Shown: in pieces, positions 11,068 to 23,218 of the stretch | Layout: every line of letters begins with the position of its first letter | How positions within the stretch are numbered: position 1 is the stretch's first letter | DNA from: Xiphias gladius | Lineage: Eukaryota > Chordata > Actinopteri > Istiophoriformes > Xiphiidae | Assembly: GCF_016859285.1 (NCBI RefSeq) | Contig: NC_053417.1 | Coordinates: 22,219,706 to 22,283,705, forward strand | DNA: 64,000 bases | Direction: 5' to 3' | Notes under the pieces: model-generated | What the model saw: the letters and a program-made list of their open reading frames with translations, nothing else | Told to the model about the DNA's origin: nothing | Database searches by the model: none | Translations under genes and position numbers: made by a program

Positions 11068-12713
11068 TTACAAGTCAGCACCTTCGCATCTTCGCTCATT
11101 GATCCAGTCCCCAGGGTTGACGTCCATCTGCAGCATCTTCATCACCCACTTGTCCCTCCGCGCGCCGTCGATGAACTCGTCCAGCGAGAGCTCCCCTAAG
11201 GGACGAGGGACAGTTATTCTCTGGGCTTATTTCACTGTACATCTCTTCATTCCTGAGTTCATAATTCTGATAGGAAGAGGACCGTTGTAGAGCTGATGCC
11301 CACCTTCCCCTTCAATATACACAAAACACAATGAACTCGTGCACTTTTACATTAACACCCCACAAGGCCATTACAGCGGCCCCTTTAGATCATCCGTGAA
11401 GCATTTTAAACTGTCAGAAAACTCTTACAATCACTTACCATCTCCATTTTCATCCACCAGCTCAAATATCCGGTCAACCACTTGGTCTGGGGTCAGCAGA
11501 TTGCATTCTTCATCCAGCTCTCCGTGGCAGGCTTTCTTCAGCCGATAAATAGACTGAGAGTGAGGGGAAAAGGATGTTACAATTAATCTTGCTTTGACTG
11601 CTGTTCATCAAAGCCCACTGATTTTTCTTGAAATATTCCTTAAAATGTCTTGAATGCTTAAAATACTAAATATTACCTCCACAATTTCAAGAAGCTCTGT
11701 TTTATCAATGCATCCGCTTCCGTCCTTATCATACATTTTGAATGTCCATTTAAGCTTATGTTCCAGTTTACCCCTAAGGACTAAGTTCAAAGCTGCCACG
11801 TACTCCAGAAAATCAATGGTGTTGTCCTGTGAACATGGGGTGGAAAGAGTTCAAATGTTATGAAGGGACACTTTGACATAATTTATGAGCAAAAATATTT
11901 CTTTACTTTTTGACAGGCAAAATGTCTGTAATGTAATATAAGAGATAGAATTGAAGGAGTCTTCTTACTAGAAACACCAATCAAAAATATGTGGGGCTGC
12001 AACTAATAATTATTTTCATTGTTGATTAATCTTCCAACTATTCTCTTGATTAATCAATTAATTATTGCATGTCAGAAATGACTTATATAATTATTATAAT
12101 TATATTATTTCCCAGGGCCCAAGTTGAAGTATTCAAATTGCTTGTTAACATATTCAGATTATTTTAATAGAAGACTTACGAAAACCAGCAAATATTTACA
12201 TTTAAGAAGATGGAACCTGTAATTTAAGGGTTTTTTTCTTTTTTGGCGTCTTGATCATAGAATGAATTACACAATTAATCAACTCCCAGAATTGATACAC
12301 ATTAATTTTCTGTCTGCTGACTAATCAGGTAATCAACTCATTGTTTCAGCTCTAAAAACATGTACTCAATAATGGGCATTAGCAGCAATTGTCACAAAGG
12401 CTTCCAATCGACAAATCTGTTACTGTGATAAATGTAGTGTCAATACTAAAATAAGACAAATGACTAGATACAACTCTTGTATTTCCACACAACAGAAGTT
12501 TGTACTTACGCCATTCTTGTCAAAAGCTCGAAACATGTTTTCAATGTAATCTGCGGCCTCCTTGTTGTTAGTGACGCCAAAAAAACTCTTGAACTCGTGC
12601 ATGAAGAGAGTTCCACTTGGGCATTCCACAACAAATTTTTTGTACCATTCCTGCAGCTCTGCCACATCAATTTCCTTGTCTGGGTCACTTTCCTCACTTA
12701 GGCGCTGACCCAT
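11068..12713 (-). CDS. guca1b: guca1b: guanylate cyclase activating protein 2 (GCAP2)
   Basis: Four exons on the minus strand, 12510-12713, 11677-11826, 11439-11553 and 11068-11195, join in phase to 198 residues, the usual GCAP length. The protein starts [20 protein letters not shown]; Gly2 fits N-myristoylation. EF-hand 1 is degenerate ([17 protein letters not shown], with the Cys-Pro typical of GCAPs). EF2 ([12 protein letters not shown]), EF3 ([12 protein letters not shown]) and EF4 (DENGDGELSLDE) keep calcium-binding residues. The stretch [15 protein letters not shown] is closest to GCAP2 rather than GCAP1 or GCAP3. In rods and cones GCAPs activate retinal guanylate cyclase when calcium falls, restoring cGMP after light. 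Intron 1 holds a hAT-like MITE. No breaks are visible. Confidence 0.93.
11994..12353. mobile_element. hAT-like MITE in guca1b intron 1
   Basis: Begins GGGGCTGCAACTAATAATTA and ends CTCATTGTTTCAGCTCT, with several ATTAATC/GATTAAT motifs inside. These are the ends and interior of a non-coding element very common in teleost genomes. Related copies occur at 34.3-34.8 kb and 37.1-37.4 kb in this window. It encodes nothing. Confidence 0.65.
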
Positions 12714-14498
12714 TGTGGAAGTAATCCCTCCAACACCCTACAGACTGGAATTACTTGTCACATTACGTGAAAACCATATGACTTGGTTAACTCTTTTTAA
12801 ACTTCCCTCTACATTATAAAATCTATAAATCTCAGTCCTCAGTTACGAGCCAGTTGCTGCAACTAACTTGTGCAAATTGGCAAAAAGCAAAATGATCAAA
12901 TGGTCCTAACAAGCTGAATTGTTATTAGGCTCTCTATTGCGGCGAATCCCCTCTGAAGTGAAGATGAGACACAGATTGTCAACGATCACATGATAAGGGA
13001 TTAGATATGGACACTTGTCAGAATCAATTAGTTTGCAGATAGATCATGAAAGGACTTCCTTGTGCCCCTGCTTCTACCTATCCTCACCAAAGAATAGTGC
13101 ATGAACTGAATGTTTGCTTTTCAGAAACACACTCACTTATAATAAATTTCAAGTACCTCAATGGTATGAGGTACTTGAAGTTAATAACAATGTAATTATA
13201 CTGTATGATTAAACAAGCACATACATTTCCAGAGGAGGGAACTCTGCCAATTTTGTATAGTAAATGTCAGTTTGCTATTCACAGAGGTTCACAGTCTGAG
13301 AGGGTCTAATGAAAACATAATATTAGCTACATTATGGTAATTGCATGGGTTCCAGCGTTTTTAAGAGCTTGACCGATACTCTGTACTAAAATTAAGGACA
13401 CGTCAGGTACTGCTGCTTAGATTTTTTTTCAATTCTTTTAAAATTTGTCTCTTACAAGTTCCCAAATTGTATGGAAGTGGAATGGTAACTTGTTGATGTA
13501 CTCCTTTAAGTAGTCTTCTCTGGTACAGGAAGCTCCTGACCAGTCTGATGAATCACACAGGCCAAATGTTAAGTTATCACAGAAAGGTCTGACCTTCAGG
13601 TGCCAGGTTATCTAACCTGATTACTGTTTACATGCCTGCTTCAGTCTCACTGATATATTACACCTTAGACATTTAGAGGGCAAAATATTTTTGATAAATG
13701 GGAGGAAACATTTTCTAGCAAGCCTTTGGCAATGTTAAAATATCAGCAATGGAGTTGTCAGTGGCAATTTGGAAAATACTACATGTTTTCTTGGAATAAC
13801 AGTGTCATTGTTAGTGGTAACATAGCCATTGTTTACAGGTTAAAGCTTGGCTTGGCCCAATACATTCCTGGCCCACGATATTTGCTGACAGCAGGGACAG
13901 TGATAATCATGGCTTAGAAGTGTCAAGGCCATCTGAACAGTCACTGGATGTTATCCTCACACGATTACAATGATTGACACCTTCTGTTCTTACACAAGAG
14001 ACATTTTAAATCTCACCCATATATCCAATTATGTTACACAGGTTTGTTCTCCTGTACCCAGGGCAGGTAAAAACATACAACCCACCATATTTGTAACCAT
14101 GGCTGGTGATTTTCACTCCTGTGTCATCTCTGTATCACTTTTACGTATTCTACTGTTTTGTAAAAATAAAAAACAATCTTTCAAAAACAAGACTACCAAC
14201 AAGCTTGCTTACATGCTAATACGTAGAATGTGGTGAATGTTAGCCCGCTAACGTTAGACACTAAATGGCTAATGTTGAATTGTTAATGTGAGCTGGCTAC
14301 TGTACATGAAAACAAATCTAAGCCATTAGCGAAGGTGAGCTGAAAAGTAAATTTTTTTCCTAGAGTCCGACCTCATGGCTAAAAAGTAATTCCCAGAATT
14401 CACTGTCCCTATATTGTTCTACAGCTATGAAACAAAACTGGATTTAAAGAACTCCCCCCTTTATATTAATTGAGCATACTAAACTTTAAGTTTTAGCA
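12714..14498. other. Intergenic between ppp4r2 and guca1b
   Basis: AT-rich sequence with no coding exon recognised. A 12-bp perfect inverted repeat lies at 13148-13179 and a GCTAACGTTAG motif, common in teleost DNA, at about 14250. Confidence 0.5.
13148..13179. repeat. Perfect 12-bp inverted repeat
   Basis: TTCAAGTACCTC and GAGGTACTTGAA are separated by 8 bases (AATGGTAT). It is isolated, between the guca1b promoter side and the ppp4r2 3' end. Its role is unknown. Confidence 0.7.
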
Positions 14499-14504
14499 TT
14501 TATT
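14499..14504 (-). promoter_or_regulatory. ppp4r2: Candidate polyadenylation signal of ppp4r2
   Basis: AATAAA on the minus strand about 960 bases after the ppp4r2 stop. It would give a 3' UTR of about 1 kb. Nearer signals may exist. Confidence 0.35.
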
Positions 14505-15401
14505 GCTTTCCATGAATACTATGATACAAGCTCAAGCATTCATTCAGTTTCCAGCGATTATCAGTTTTACGAAGGCAGTGGACATGTATTACAAGTCTAC
14601 AAAAACTGATTTACAGATATGTACTGTAAAAATCCTAGCTATCAAAAGGGACAGCTGTACAACCAAGGTATGACATACAGAAAGTGTAAAAGTACCTTGT
14701 GGTCTGTTGACAGAATTCGATGCAGAAATGGCTACCCTTAAGCCAAACCCATATTCTGTCTGACCAATCTGGTTGCTACTGGCAATATTTTGTGTCAATA
14801 TTAGCTTTATACAGTGACGAAGTAGAACTGTGATTTTCCACATCCTTCAAAGGGTCAATGCTAACAAATGCAACATAATATTAATAAGAAATATGTCATA
14901 TGGTATGTGCTTCACCGAAAAAGCAAACAGACATCTCTGAAGTTTTGCTTTGCATTCTTAATGGCAGATTTCCTCATTCACCTGGAGAAAGACACATTCA
15001 TCAGAGAGAATGTCAAAACAACTATTCTTAGGCCAAAACACAACTCAAACTGTCAAATGTGTGTTCTTGAAATAACATGCCAAATGATTAATGAATAATG
15101 AAATGGAAAAATATGGAATACATCAGTTATCAAGGTTAAATTAAAACGCTCAGATATAAAAATCAGGAAAAAAAGATTAGAAAAACTTTTAGTCAACAGT
15201 TAAAAAAGCTGAGTCTCCATAATATTCTTTGAATAATTTTCCTTCTAGTTTAAGGACCAGGTGATGTGTAGCCTTGAGTAGTTGAAACTGAAGAGGACAA
15301 AAAGATCCGTCTGTGAGGAATCTCAGGGACCACATCGCTCCTGGTCCTAAAGTCTAAAGGTCCACAGTGCTACAGATATACCCTTGGTGTGGTATCATAC
15401 A

Positions 15402-15405
<4 letters not shown>

Positions 15406-15434
<29 letters not shown>
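15406..15434. repeat. Long A/T homopolymer in the ppp4r2 3' UTR
   Basis: A run of about 29 A (T in the transcript sense) begins about 30 bases beyond the ppp4r2 stop codon. Confidence 0.8.
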
Positions 15435-15436
<2 letters not shown>

Positions 15437-15465
15437 AAAAGTCAGTTGGCAGGCTGGGCTTCAAG

Positions 15466-18400
15466 TTATTCATGTTCCCCAGGTTCTATTGCAGTCTCTA
15501 TGCTGTTTGAATTGTCAGCATCGCCCTCTGTTGTCAAGTCAGGTGAACTGCTAGAAGAGGAGGGGACCTGTTTTTCACTAGGCAGGCCCTCTCCATCACC
15601 GATGTCGCTGCTGCTCTCCCCATTGTCCTGCTCAAAGCTTGTACTCTTCTCTGACGGAGGAGGCGGCTCAGGTTGGTCCACAACGTTGTCATTCTTCTGA
15701 CTGTGGACATCTCCCGTCTCAGAGGAGTCTCCTTCCCTTTCAGATGTTTCTGTCTGTGTGCTACTGGGCTCTGAGAAGCAAAGTGGACAACATCTTACTG
15801 TTAGATTCTGAGTAACAAACAGTCTGCGATTGTTAACTAATCAATTCAAGGCTATCTTTATTTGGAGGTATCTGAAGCTGGATGTGTGAATTGAAACATC
15901 ACTGTTGTAAAAAGAGGATAGCATCTGAGACCGGCATGTCTGTTACGAGGGAAATAATTCTGTAAAAGCTACATACACGATTTTGCTGTGGTAGTACAAT
16001 ATTACATCGAGAGATATCTAAAGCAATTAAAGAGCTAAAGATACATTTAAAAGTCAGAGTAAAAGTTGGTTTAAAGCTGGATTTATAATTGACACAAGGG
16101 GTTTTAATGGGAGTCCCATCATTTTTGGCAGGTTTTGATTTATACTTGACAGTTGGATTTCACCTGTTGATATAATTACTGCGCCACTTTCTTTTACTTT
16201 GTGATACAGAACGACGCCGGGATATACACATACTCATCAGAAACTTGTAGTAGAGAAAAGCAGCCCATGCTGACCAATCACAGTTCTTGCAGTTCCCATG
16301 GGGTATCTCCGTCTCTGCTGTAGCCCCGATGTGTACATTTTGAGGAGGCACACTTCAGCAGTGTAGCCTATGCCATAACCAAGGAGCCAATGCACGTAAC
16401 TGCTTTAAGGTATGGTATAATTCCTTAATGAAACTTAGAGACCTCCATCACTTTTACTGTGTACATCAAAGATGCCCTCAAGCAGAGACTTTTCAAAGTG
16501 AGCCCCTTTATCTACAAATGTATAATTTACCGTGTCGAGATAACAAAGACACTCAAAGACAAGGAATTCTTGGAGAGTGATCAAAAATGCAGTGGGATGC
16601 AGCCTGCAGGAGGCTTCGTTGACAATCTCTCGTCCCACATTTGGGTGTGGCTTTTTTCGAAATAGGTATAAACACTAGTTTGTTTCAAGCATACTAAACC
16701 ATTAAACCTCAGTCAGACTAGTTTACTACAGAGTTATATTTCATTGTATGCCCAATAAATGTAGCACTGCTGAAATACTAAATCAGAGTATTGTGCATCT
16801 ATTCTAATACCCACATGTTGTTTACTTGTTTCATATTCACTTTGTAATGCAGAAGAGTAACAATACCAGCCAAAAGATATGTGCCGGAAAGATCTACGTT
16901 GACTGTGCAGCTCCCTCTGTATAACATTTGTGAAAGGGTGCACCTAAACTACAACGTAGTTGTCTGTCCATAACGACACCACACGTACTGTACCCACAGT
17001 GTTTGTACTGCAACACTTTGACATTCAACACATTCACATTCATCAGCCACAGTGATCATGAGTTCACACTTACCATGGTCTTCTGAATTAGAAGGTGTGT
17101 CACAAGATGTTCCACTTTTGTAGTCTTGACCACAAGAGTCTTCTGAAGACTCCGGTGTCTCTGACAAGCTATCTGACCCTTTATGACAAGATGACTCCTT
17201 TTCTTCACTTTCTGTTTCATCCGCTTCCTTTTCATCAAACTTGAGCCTCTTGACCTCTTGCTTGTCGGCATCAGAATCCTCCTCCTCCTCCTCTTCCTCC
17301 TCGGGGTGTTTGTTTTTTATACCGCTGTTTGGTGTTATTTCACCTTCTGATTGCGTGGAATCACTGCAGTAATGACAGAGATACAGGGAAATGGTTCATC
17401 AACATTTAAACCAAAGTGTAGCTGATTGGTTTTCTGTTAAAGATGGGGTCTTGAGAAGATCTGCTTATGGCGGAAATGACATTTCTAGTCAGTAGTTTTT
17501 ACTTAAATAGTTCTTTTTTTTTAACTATTGAGGAGACTAAATCAGTACATCACACACTCTAGAAAACTTTCTGTATCTCACCCTAAAAGCCACCATTGTA
17601 GAACATGTGCAAAGTGCCACATTTATATACTATTACCTGATATGGTGCTCCTCAACCTCTTCGGCGATTGGCTCTGGCTCTTTGCTGACGGGACAGTCAG
17701 GGAGCCCGTTGGTGGAAAGCGAAGTAGACAATGACAGCTTTGGTCTGTTGAGTGGTTTTGGTGTGCTTGGTCCATTTACATTTCGACTGCAAGAGAAGCA
17801 AATTACCATTTCTTATGAAAGTCATATCACAAAGCACCCTTTCAGCAGAACTACTAAGACCAAAACTGACTGGCAAGACAGATCTGTCCTTACTATACAC
17901 TGGTTGTCTTCGGGTTTTTTGCTCTAAATGAATTCAACATTTCAACTCCTGCGTATGAGGTAGTTTCAATTTGGTGAAGTCAATCACTGACTGACCCTGA
18001 CACATGTATGTTGCTCCCACCTGTCTGAATATAGAGAAGAGTTACCAGGAAACATCACTCCATTCATTCTGTTTACACTGGATGCCCCATTTTTCCTTTG
18101 AAAGAAGTAGAAAGGCACAAAAAACAACTGGCATAAGCAAGTTCAAGGGAGCTGTCAATGTGCATGAGAAGCAGAAATATTATAGCCACCAGAGCAAGGG
18201 GAGAATACGTTTAACAGCTTTTAAGATATACTTACTCTGATGTGGGATAGACACAGCTGACCACCATTACATTCTGCAATACATAAACAGTAATATATAT
18301 ATTTTAGAATTCATTTTAAAGCCATGGAAAGTACATTAAATCAGCATTGATAAATATCACTTATCTTGAGCCATAACACTTTGTATTAATTTGTGTGGAC

Positions 18401-21400
18401 TTTAACACAAAGTAGTCTAGTGTAATGCTCACCTTCTCCAAACCCCTGAGAAACTTGTCTGTCCCGGTGTAGTTACGCTTGGGGTCCATAAGGAGTTCAC
18501 ACAGACGCTGGATGGTGAATGGGATTCTAGAAAAGTCATCGAGAAATATATTTAGGATTAGTCTCAAATAGCCATTTCACAGCCAGGTACAACACTGTTT
18601 TTGAAAATTTGCCAAAGCTGGCAGCACCGGAGCTGAATGAGAAAAAAAAACAAACTCACCAGTCCAGACAGATCTTTGACTACTTTGATAATACACTATA
18701 ATACCCTAATATACCTATATCAATTTTTTTTTTTTAACTATTGAGGAGACTCAATCAGTACATCACACACTCTAGAAAACTTTCTGTATCTCACCCTAAA
18801 AGCCACCATTGTAGAACATGTGCAAAGTGCCACATTTATATACTATTACCTGATATGGTGCTCCTCAACCTCTTCGGCGATTGGCTCTGGCTCTTTGCTG
18901 ACGGGACAGTCAGGGAGCCCGTTGGTGGAAAGCGAAGTAGACAATGACAGCTTTGGTCTGTTGAGTGGTTTTGGTGTGCTTGGTCCATTTACATTTCGAC
19001 TGCAAGAGAAGCAAATTACCATTTCTTATGAAAGTCATATCACAAAGCACCCTTTCAGCAGAACTACTAAGACCAAAACTGACTGGCAAGACAGATCTGT
19101 CCTTACTATACACTGGTTGTCTTCGGGTTTTTTGCTCTAAATGAATTCAACATTTCAACTCCTGCGTATGAGGTAGTTTCAATTTGGTGAAGTCAATCAC
19201 TGACTGACCCTGACACATGTATGTTGCTCCCACCTGTCTGAATATAGAGAAGAGTTACCAGGAAACATCACTCCATTCATTCTGTTTACACTGGATGCCC
19301 CATTTTTCCTTTGAAAGAAGTAGAAAGGCACAAAAAACAACTGGCATAAGCAAGTTCAAGGGAGCTGTCAATGTGCATGAGAAGCAGAAATATTATAGCC
19401 ACCAGAGCAAGGGGAGAATACGTTTAACAGCTTTTAAGATATACTTACTCTGATGTGGGATAGACACAGCTGACCACCATTACATTCTGCAATACATAAA
19501 CAGTAATATATATTTTAGAATTCATTTTAAAGCCATGGAAAGTACATTAAATCAGCATTGATAGATATCACTTATCTTGAGCCATAACACTTTGTATTAA
19601 TTTGTGTGGACTTTAACACAAAGTAGTCTAGTGTAATGCTCACCTTCTCCAAACCCCTGAGAAACTTGTCTGTCCCGGTGTAGTTACGCTTGGGGTCCAT
19701 AAGGAGTTCACACAGACGCTGGATGGTGAATGGGATTCTAGAAAAGTCATCGAGAAATATATTTAGGATTAGTCTCAAATAGCCATTTCACAGCCAGGTA
19801 CAACACTGTTTTTGAAAATTTGCCAAAGCTGGCAGCACCGGAGCTGAATGAGAAAAAAAACAAACTCACCAGTCCAGACAGATCTATGACTACTTTGATA
19901 ATACACTATAATACCCTAATATACCTATATCAATTTTTTTTTTTTTAACATTTAATGCACATCTAAATATCTCTCTTTGTGGCTATGTTTTCATTCAGTT
20001 GATAACATGCACGAAGTACCCTAATAATGTAGTGGGCAGGCATCGATGGATGCATGTAACTGAATTGCTATATTATTTAGTTTCATATATGGAGTTGTGA
20101 GGGAGGATTTGTTTGCAATTTGAAAAGTGGCTTATTATCAGCTTTACTCACCCATTGTAACCATCAACTATTTTTAAGATCCTCTTCTTCATCTCTTCAA
20201 AGGGAACATACTCTACATTGGGATTATGTGGTCCTCTCTGCTCTGGTGTTGAAGCGTGGAAATCATCCATGACTTTTTCCAACTTAAACATGAAGTAAGT
20301 TTTGAACTGGGACCACGGGATCCTAGAAGATATCGGAAATGCAAGTCTGCATGTCATCCACTCGAAAGAATGAGAAGTTTTGGAACACGGTTTTAACAAA
20401 ATCCTTGATAAGAGTGACAAAATGTTCACCAAGAAGATTTCATTGGCAGGAAAAATTCGAAGGAGTCTCAGTGTTTTAAGCTATGTGACAGCCTCTAGTT
20501 GCTACTCACAGCGGCTGCCCTGTCTTGGCAACATGACACAGGAATTGCTCTAGTACGGGACAGGTCTCTTTCTTCCCTTTCTTCTCAAAATCTGTAAATA
20601 CGCAGATGAAAAAAAAAAAGAAAAATTAGCTTTTTGGTAACAAATCTGACCCGAATCTAACCAAACAAATGTTTGTACTTGCAAAACCATTAACTTAAAG
20701 TTGGAGGTTTTTTAAAATGGCTCAGAAAAATGTTAAACCCTGTTTAGTTTAAGGCTACTTCTGGCACATTAATTCTACATTGGCAATGATTAAATCATTG
20801 TAAAGTGTCACAGATCGGCCGCAAAAAACGGATGTAAGCATTAACCAATAATTGTAGCTAGAAGTAGTAACAGTGTTTGCCAAAGGTCTGACAGTGCTAA
20901 ATGAAACTCCAAAAAAAAAAAAAAAAAAACGGTACCGAACAGCATCACAATTCGCTGAAGAAAAAAAAAACAATCCCACTTTTAGTTTAGAGACAGCCTG
21001 CAATTGGGAAAGTTTCTGCTTGTTCACCAAATTAAATTTAGGACTTTCTAAGACCTTTTTAATTGAAGAGAGAATATTCTATAGCATAGAGCATAGCATA
21101 CAATGACCACTTGGGACAATAAGGCCTACAATTATTTATTAAGTACATTAATTTATTTACATTTGCATAACATTTTTGTCAGTATTTTCCAGCTGTATAT
21201 AACAATAATTCCTAGTAATATAATTAATCCGTTAATGTGACATGGATCCATGTAGGGATTACTGAACAGGCACAGACCCTGGGGTCCTTGGGTCAGAGCC
21301 TCTGTATGAAGTGACTTGTAATATTTCTTGTTTTAAAGAGCACAGAGCTCAATTAAAAGGCTACTAAATCAGGCAAAACTATCCGAAAGAGACACAGAAC

Positions 21401-22596
21401 GACCACACAGGGAAGCAAACCAACCACCAAGAGGCATGAAATGACTTCAAAGAGACACAAAATGACTAAAAAGACACGTAAAACAACCACAAATATGCTC
21501 AAAACCGAAAGGAGACACGGAACGACCACCAAGAGACACAAAAATGATTACAAAAAATCTGCATAATGACTTGAATGAAAAATAAAATGACAACAATTGA
21601 CGCGGCTGTGGTTCCTATGAGGGAAGGGGGACCTTTTACTTGTCTCTGCCCAAGGACCGGTTGTCCCATAATCTATCCATGCCTAGACCCAGATAGGAGG
21701 CAGCAAATTGGTGACTTGATTAACCAGTTTTTTTTTAAAAAATTAAAAAAGTAATTGATTTGAGAATTTATGTTTTTGTTAAGATCAACCAAATCTTATC
21801 CATTATGAGTCGATGAGCTTCCCTGCAACTATCATCCTACAGCCAAAAGTTAATTAATGTTACTTTCTACGGCAAGACCAAAAAATAAATAAATAAATAA
21901 AAAGCCCAAAATGAATTTTAAGACTGTAATACCTTCTACGGGCTTTTATGAGTTAACTGAATTGAATGCCTTTTAAGACATTTCAAGACCTGCAGGTGCC
22001 CTGAATCGGATACAGACAATTCTTATAACTAACTAACAACTACCTATCGCAGGCGAGAAAAAAAAGCACACTAAAGACTTTTATAATGAGGGTTAAGACT
22101 TTTTGATACCTTCTAAGTCCCCTTTTTTCGGCAACTGAATTCAAAGCTTTTTAAGACTTTTCAAGCGCTGCAGATACCCTGTCAAACACCAATTTCAGTT
22201 GACTACATGGAAAGTTATCGTGAAAGTTAGTAAGTTAGCTTGTTGTTGTGACGTTAACCCGCTAGCTGTTTACTTAGTCGCATCTGTGTCAGTGAGAGAA
22301 TAAATTCATCAAAAGAGAAAACTACGACCAACTTCTTTCTTGCAGAGAACAACATTAAGCTAGCTAACGTTAGGCCAGGCAGAAAATGAGTTCAGTGTCC
22401 CCTGGTGCCTCTTCTAAGCGCTAGTCGATGTTGGAAGGCTAAGTTGCGGTAACGTACGTAACGTAGTTAGCAAACATTACAGGTTTTACCGAGAGCATCA
22501 AAACAAATGTAAAACTCAATAGCTAATGATGAATCACTTATTTGGATAACTGTGAATATTGCCTTGAAACGCTTCCAATAACGCGTCGATGTCCAT
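15466..22596 (-). CDS. ppp4r2: ppp4r2: protein phosphatase 4 regulatory subunit 2, with tandemly duplicated exons
   Basis: Minus-strand exons: 22563-22596, 20510-20591, 20152-20322, then a three-exon set present twice (19644-19737, 19449-19486, 18850-18999 and again 18433-18526, 18236-18273, 17637-17786), then 17074-17363 and 15466-15770. With one set the product is 387 residues; with both it is 481, still in frame. Recognisable PPP4R2 segments are [78 protein letters not shown] and [12 protein letters not shown], followed by an acidic Glu-rich tail. PPP4R2 forms a trimer with the PP4 catalytic subunit and PPP4R3, acting in DNA-repair dephosphorylation (gamma-H2AX, RPA2) and centrosome/snRNP work. 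The ATG exon ends CAAG|GCAATA, so intron 1 appears to be GC-AG. I cannot tell which exon set is spliced. Confidence 0.93.
17523..18735. repeat. Tandem duplication, copy 1 (three ppp4r2 exons)
   Basis: A unit of about 1213 bases that starts and ends in T-runs and is repeated directly at 18736-19946. It contains ppp4r2 exons 18433-18526, 18236-18273 and 17637-17786. By eye the copies differ by three substitutions (near 17540, 18352 and 18685), a TA deletion and single-base changes in A/T runs, so they are over 99% identical. Exons are identical in both copies. Confidence 0.95.
18736..19946. repeat. Tandem duplication, copy 2 (three ppp4r2 exons)
   Basis: Direct repeat of the preceding unit, carrying exons 19644-19737, 19449-19486 and 18850-18999. 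Both junctions fall in poly-T tracts, as expected if misalignment of those tracts caused the duplication. A false duplication in the assembly is the alternative. Confidence 0.95.
21355..21560. repeat. Degenerate minisatellite in ppp4r2 intron 1
   Basis: Imperfect repeats built on AAGAGACACAAAATGAC / ACGACCACCAAGAGACAC, a pattern familiar from teleost minisatellites. The copies have drifted apart. Confidence 0.6.
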
Positions 22597-23218
22597 ATCT
22601 GTGTCCAGTCACTGGCAGGAAATACTTGCTAGTTAGCAGTTAGCAGGTAGCAACCCAACAAAGCTAGTGGCAGCGAAGACCGCGCATGTCTACTATTACG
22701 TATTCACATTTGCGGAAGATGCGTTCCAGTTCAACCTGAGATCAACAAAGCGTTTGAATACCCTCGTAGCAACGGGGGAAGTGGCCAGCATTAAGATATT
22801 GTTTTTGTTTTTTTTTTACAGCGCAAATAATGATATTTCAAGTTGACGTATGCGCGGACTTCAGTGACAGAAACTTCTGGGGAGCTCTGGTTGCTCTGTA
22901 GGTGCCGCAGGCAGGCAGGCAGGCAGTCAGTCGGCGGGCGTCATCGTTTCTGTTGTTTTGACGGCGCAAACCCGTGAAGCGACCAATGAGTCAGCAGCTG
23001 ATCGGGGTTAATTTTACCTAACCAGCCTAGATATATATATATATATATTTATATATACATATATATATTTATATATATAACGATAACAGCCCTGGTGAAA
23101 ACATCTGCAAAAGAGGTCTGCTCGTTTTTTTTGTTTTTTGTTTTTTGTTTTTTGTTTTTGCCTTGGTTTTTTTTTTGTTTTTTAACTAAGTCATTCGGTT
23201 TTCAGGGGTAACCTAACA
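22597..23218. promoter_or_regulatory. Shared head-to-head promoter interval of ppp4r2 and eif4e3
   Basis: Only 622 bases separate the ppp4r2 start codon (minus) from the eif4e3 start codon (plus). CpGs and a (GGCA)n stretch lie at 22.8-23.0 kb, followed by a TA-rich microsatellite at 23032-23082 and a (TTTTTTG)n tract at 23124-23160. An arrangement this tight suggests a bidirectional promoter. A TTTTCAG just before the eif4e3 ATG may be the acceptor of a 5' UTR intron. Confidence 0.6.
23032..23082. repeat. (TA)n-rich microsatellite
   Basis: About 50 bases of TA repeats with a few TTT/C breaks, inside the shared promoter interval. Confidence 0.85.

Noticed and set aside
14240-14300. GCTAACGTTAG / GCTAGC-type palindromes here and at 22.2-22.5 kb as regulatory sites
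   Set aside because: These words are frequent in teleost intergenic DNA generally, so no specific function is supported.
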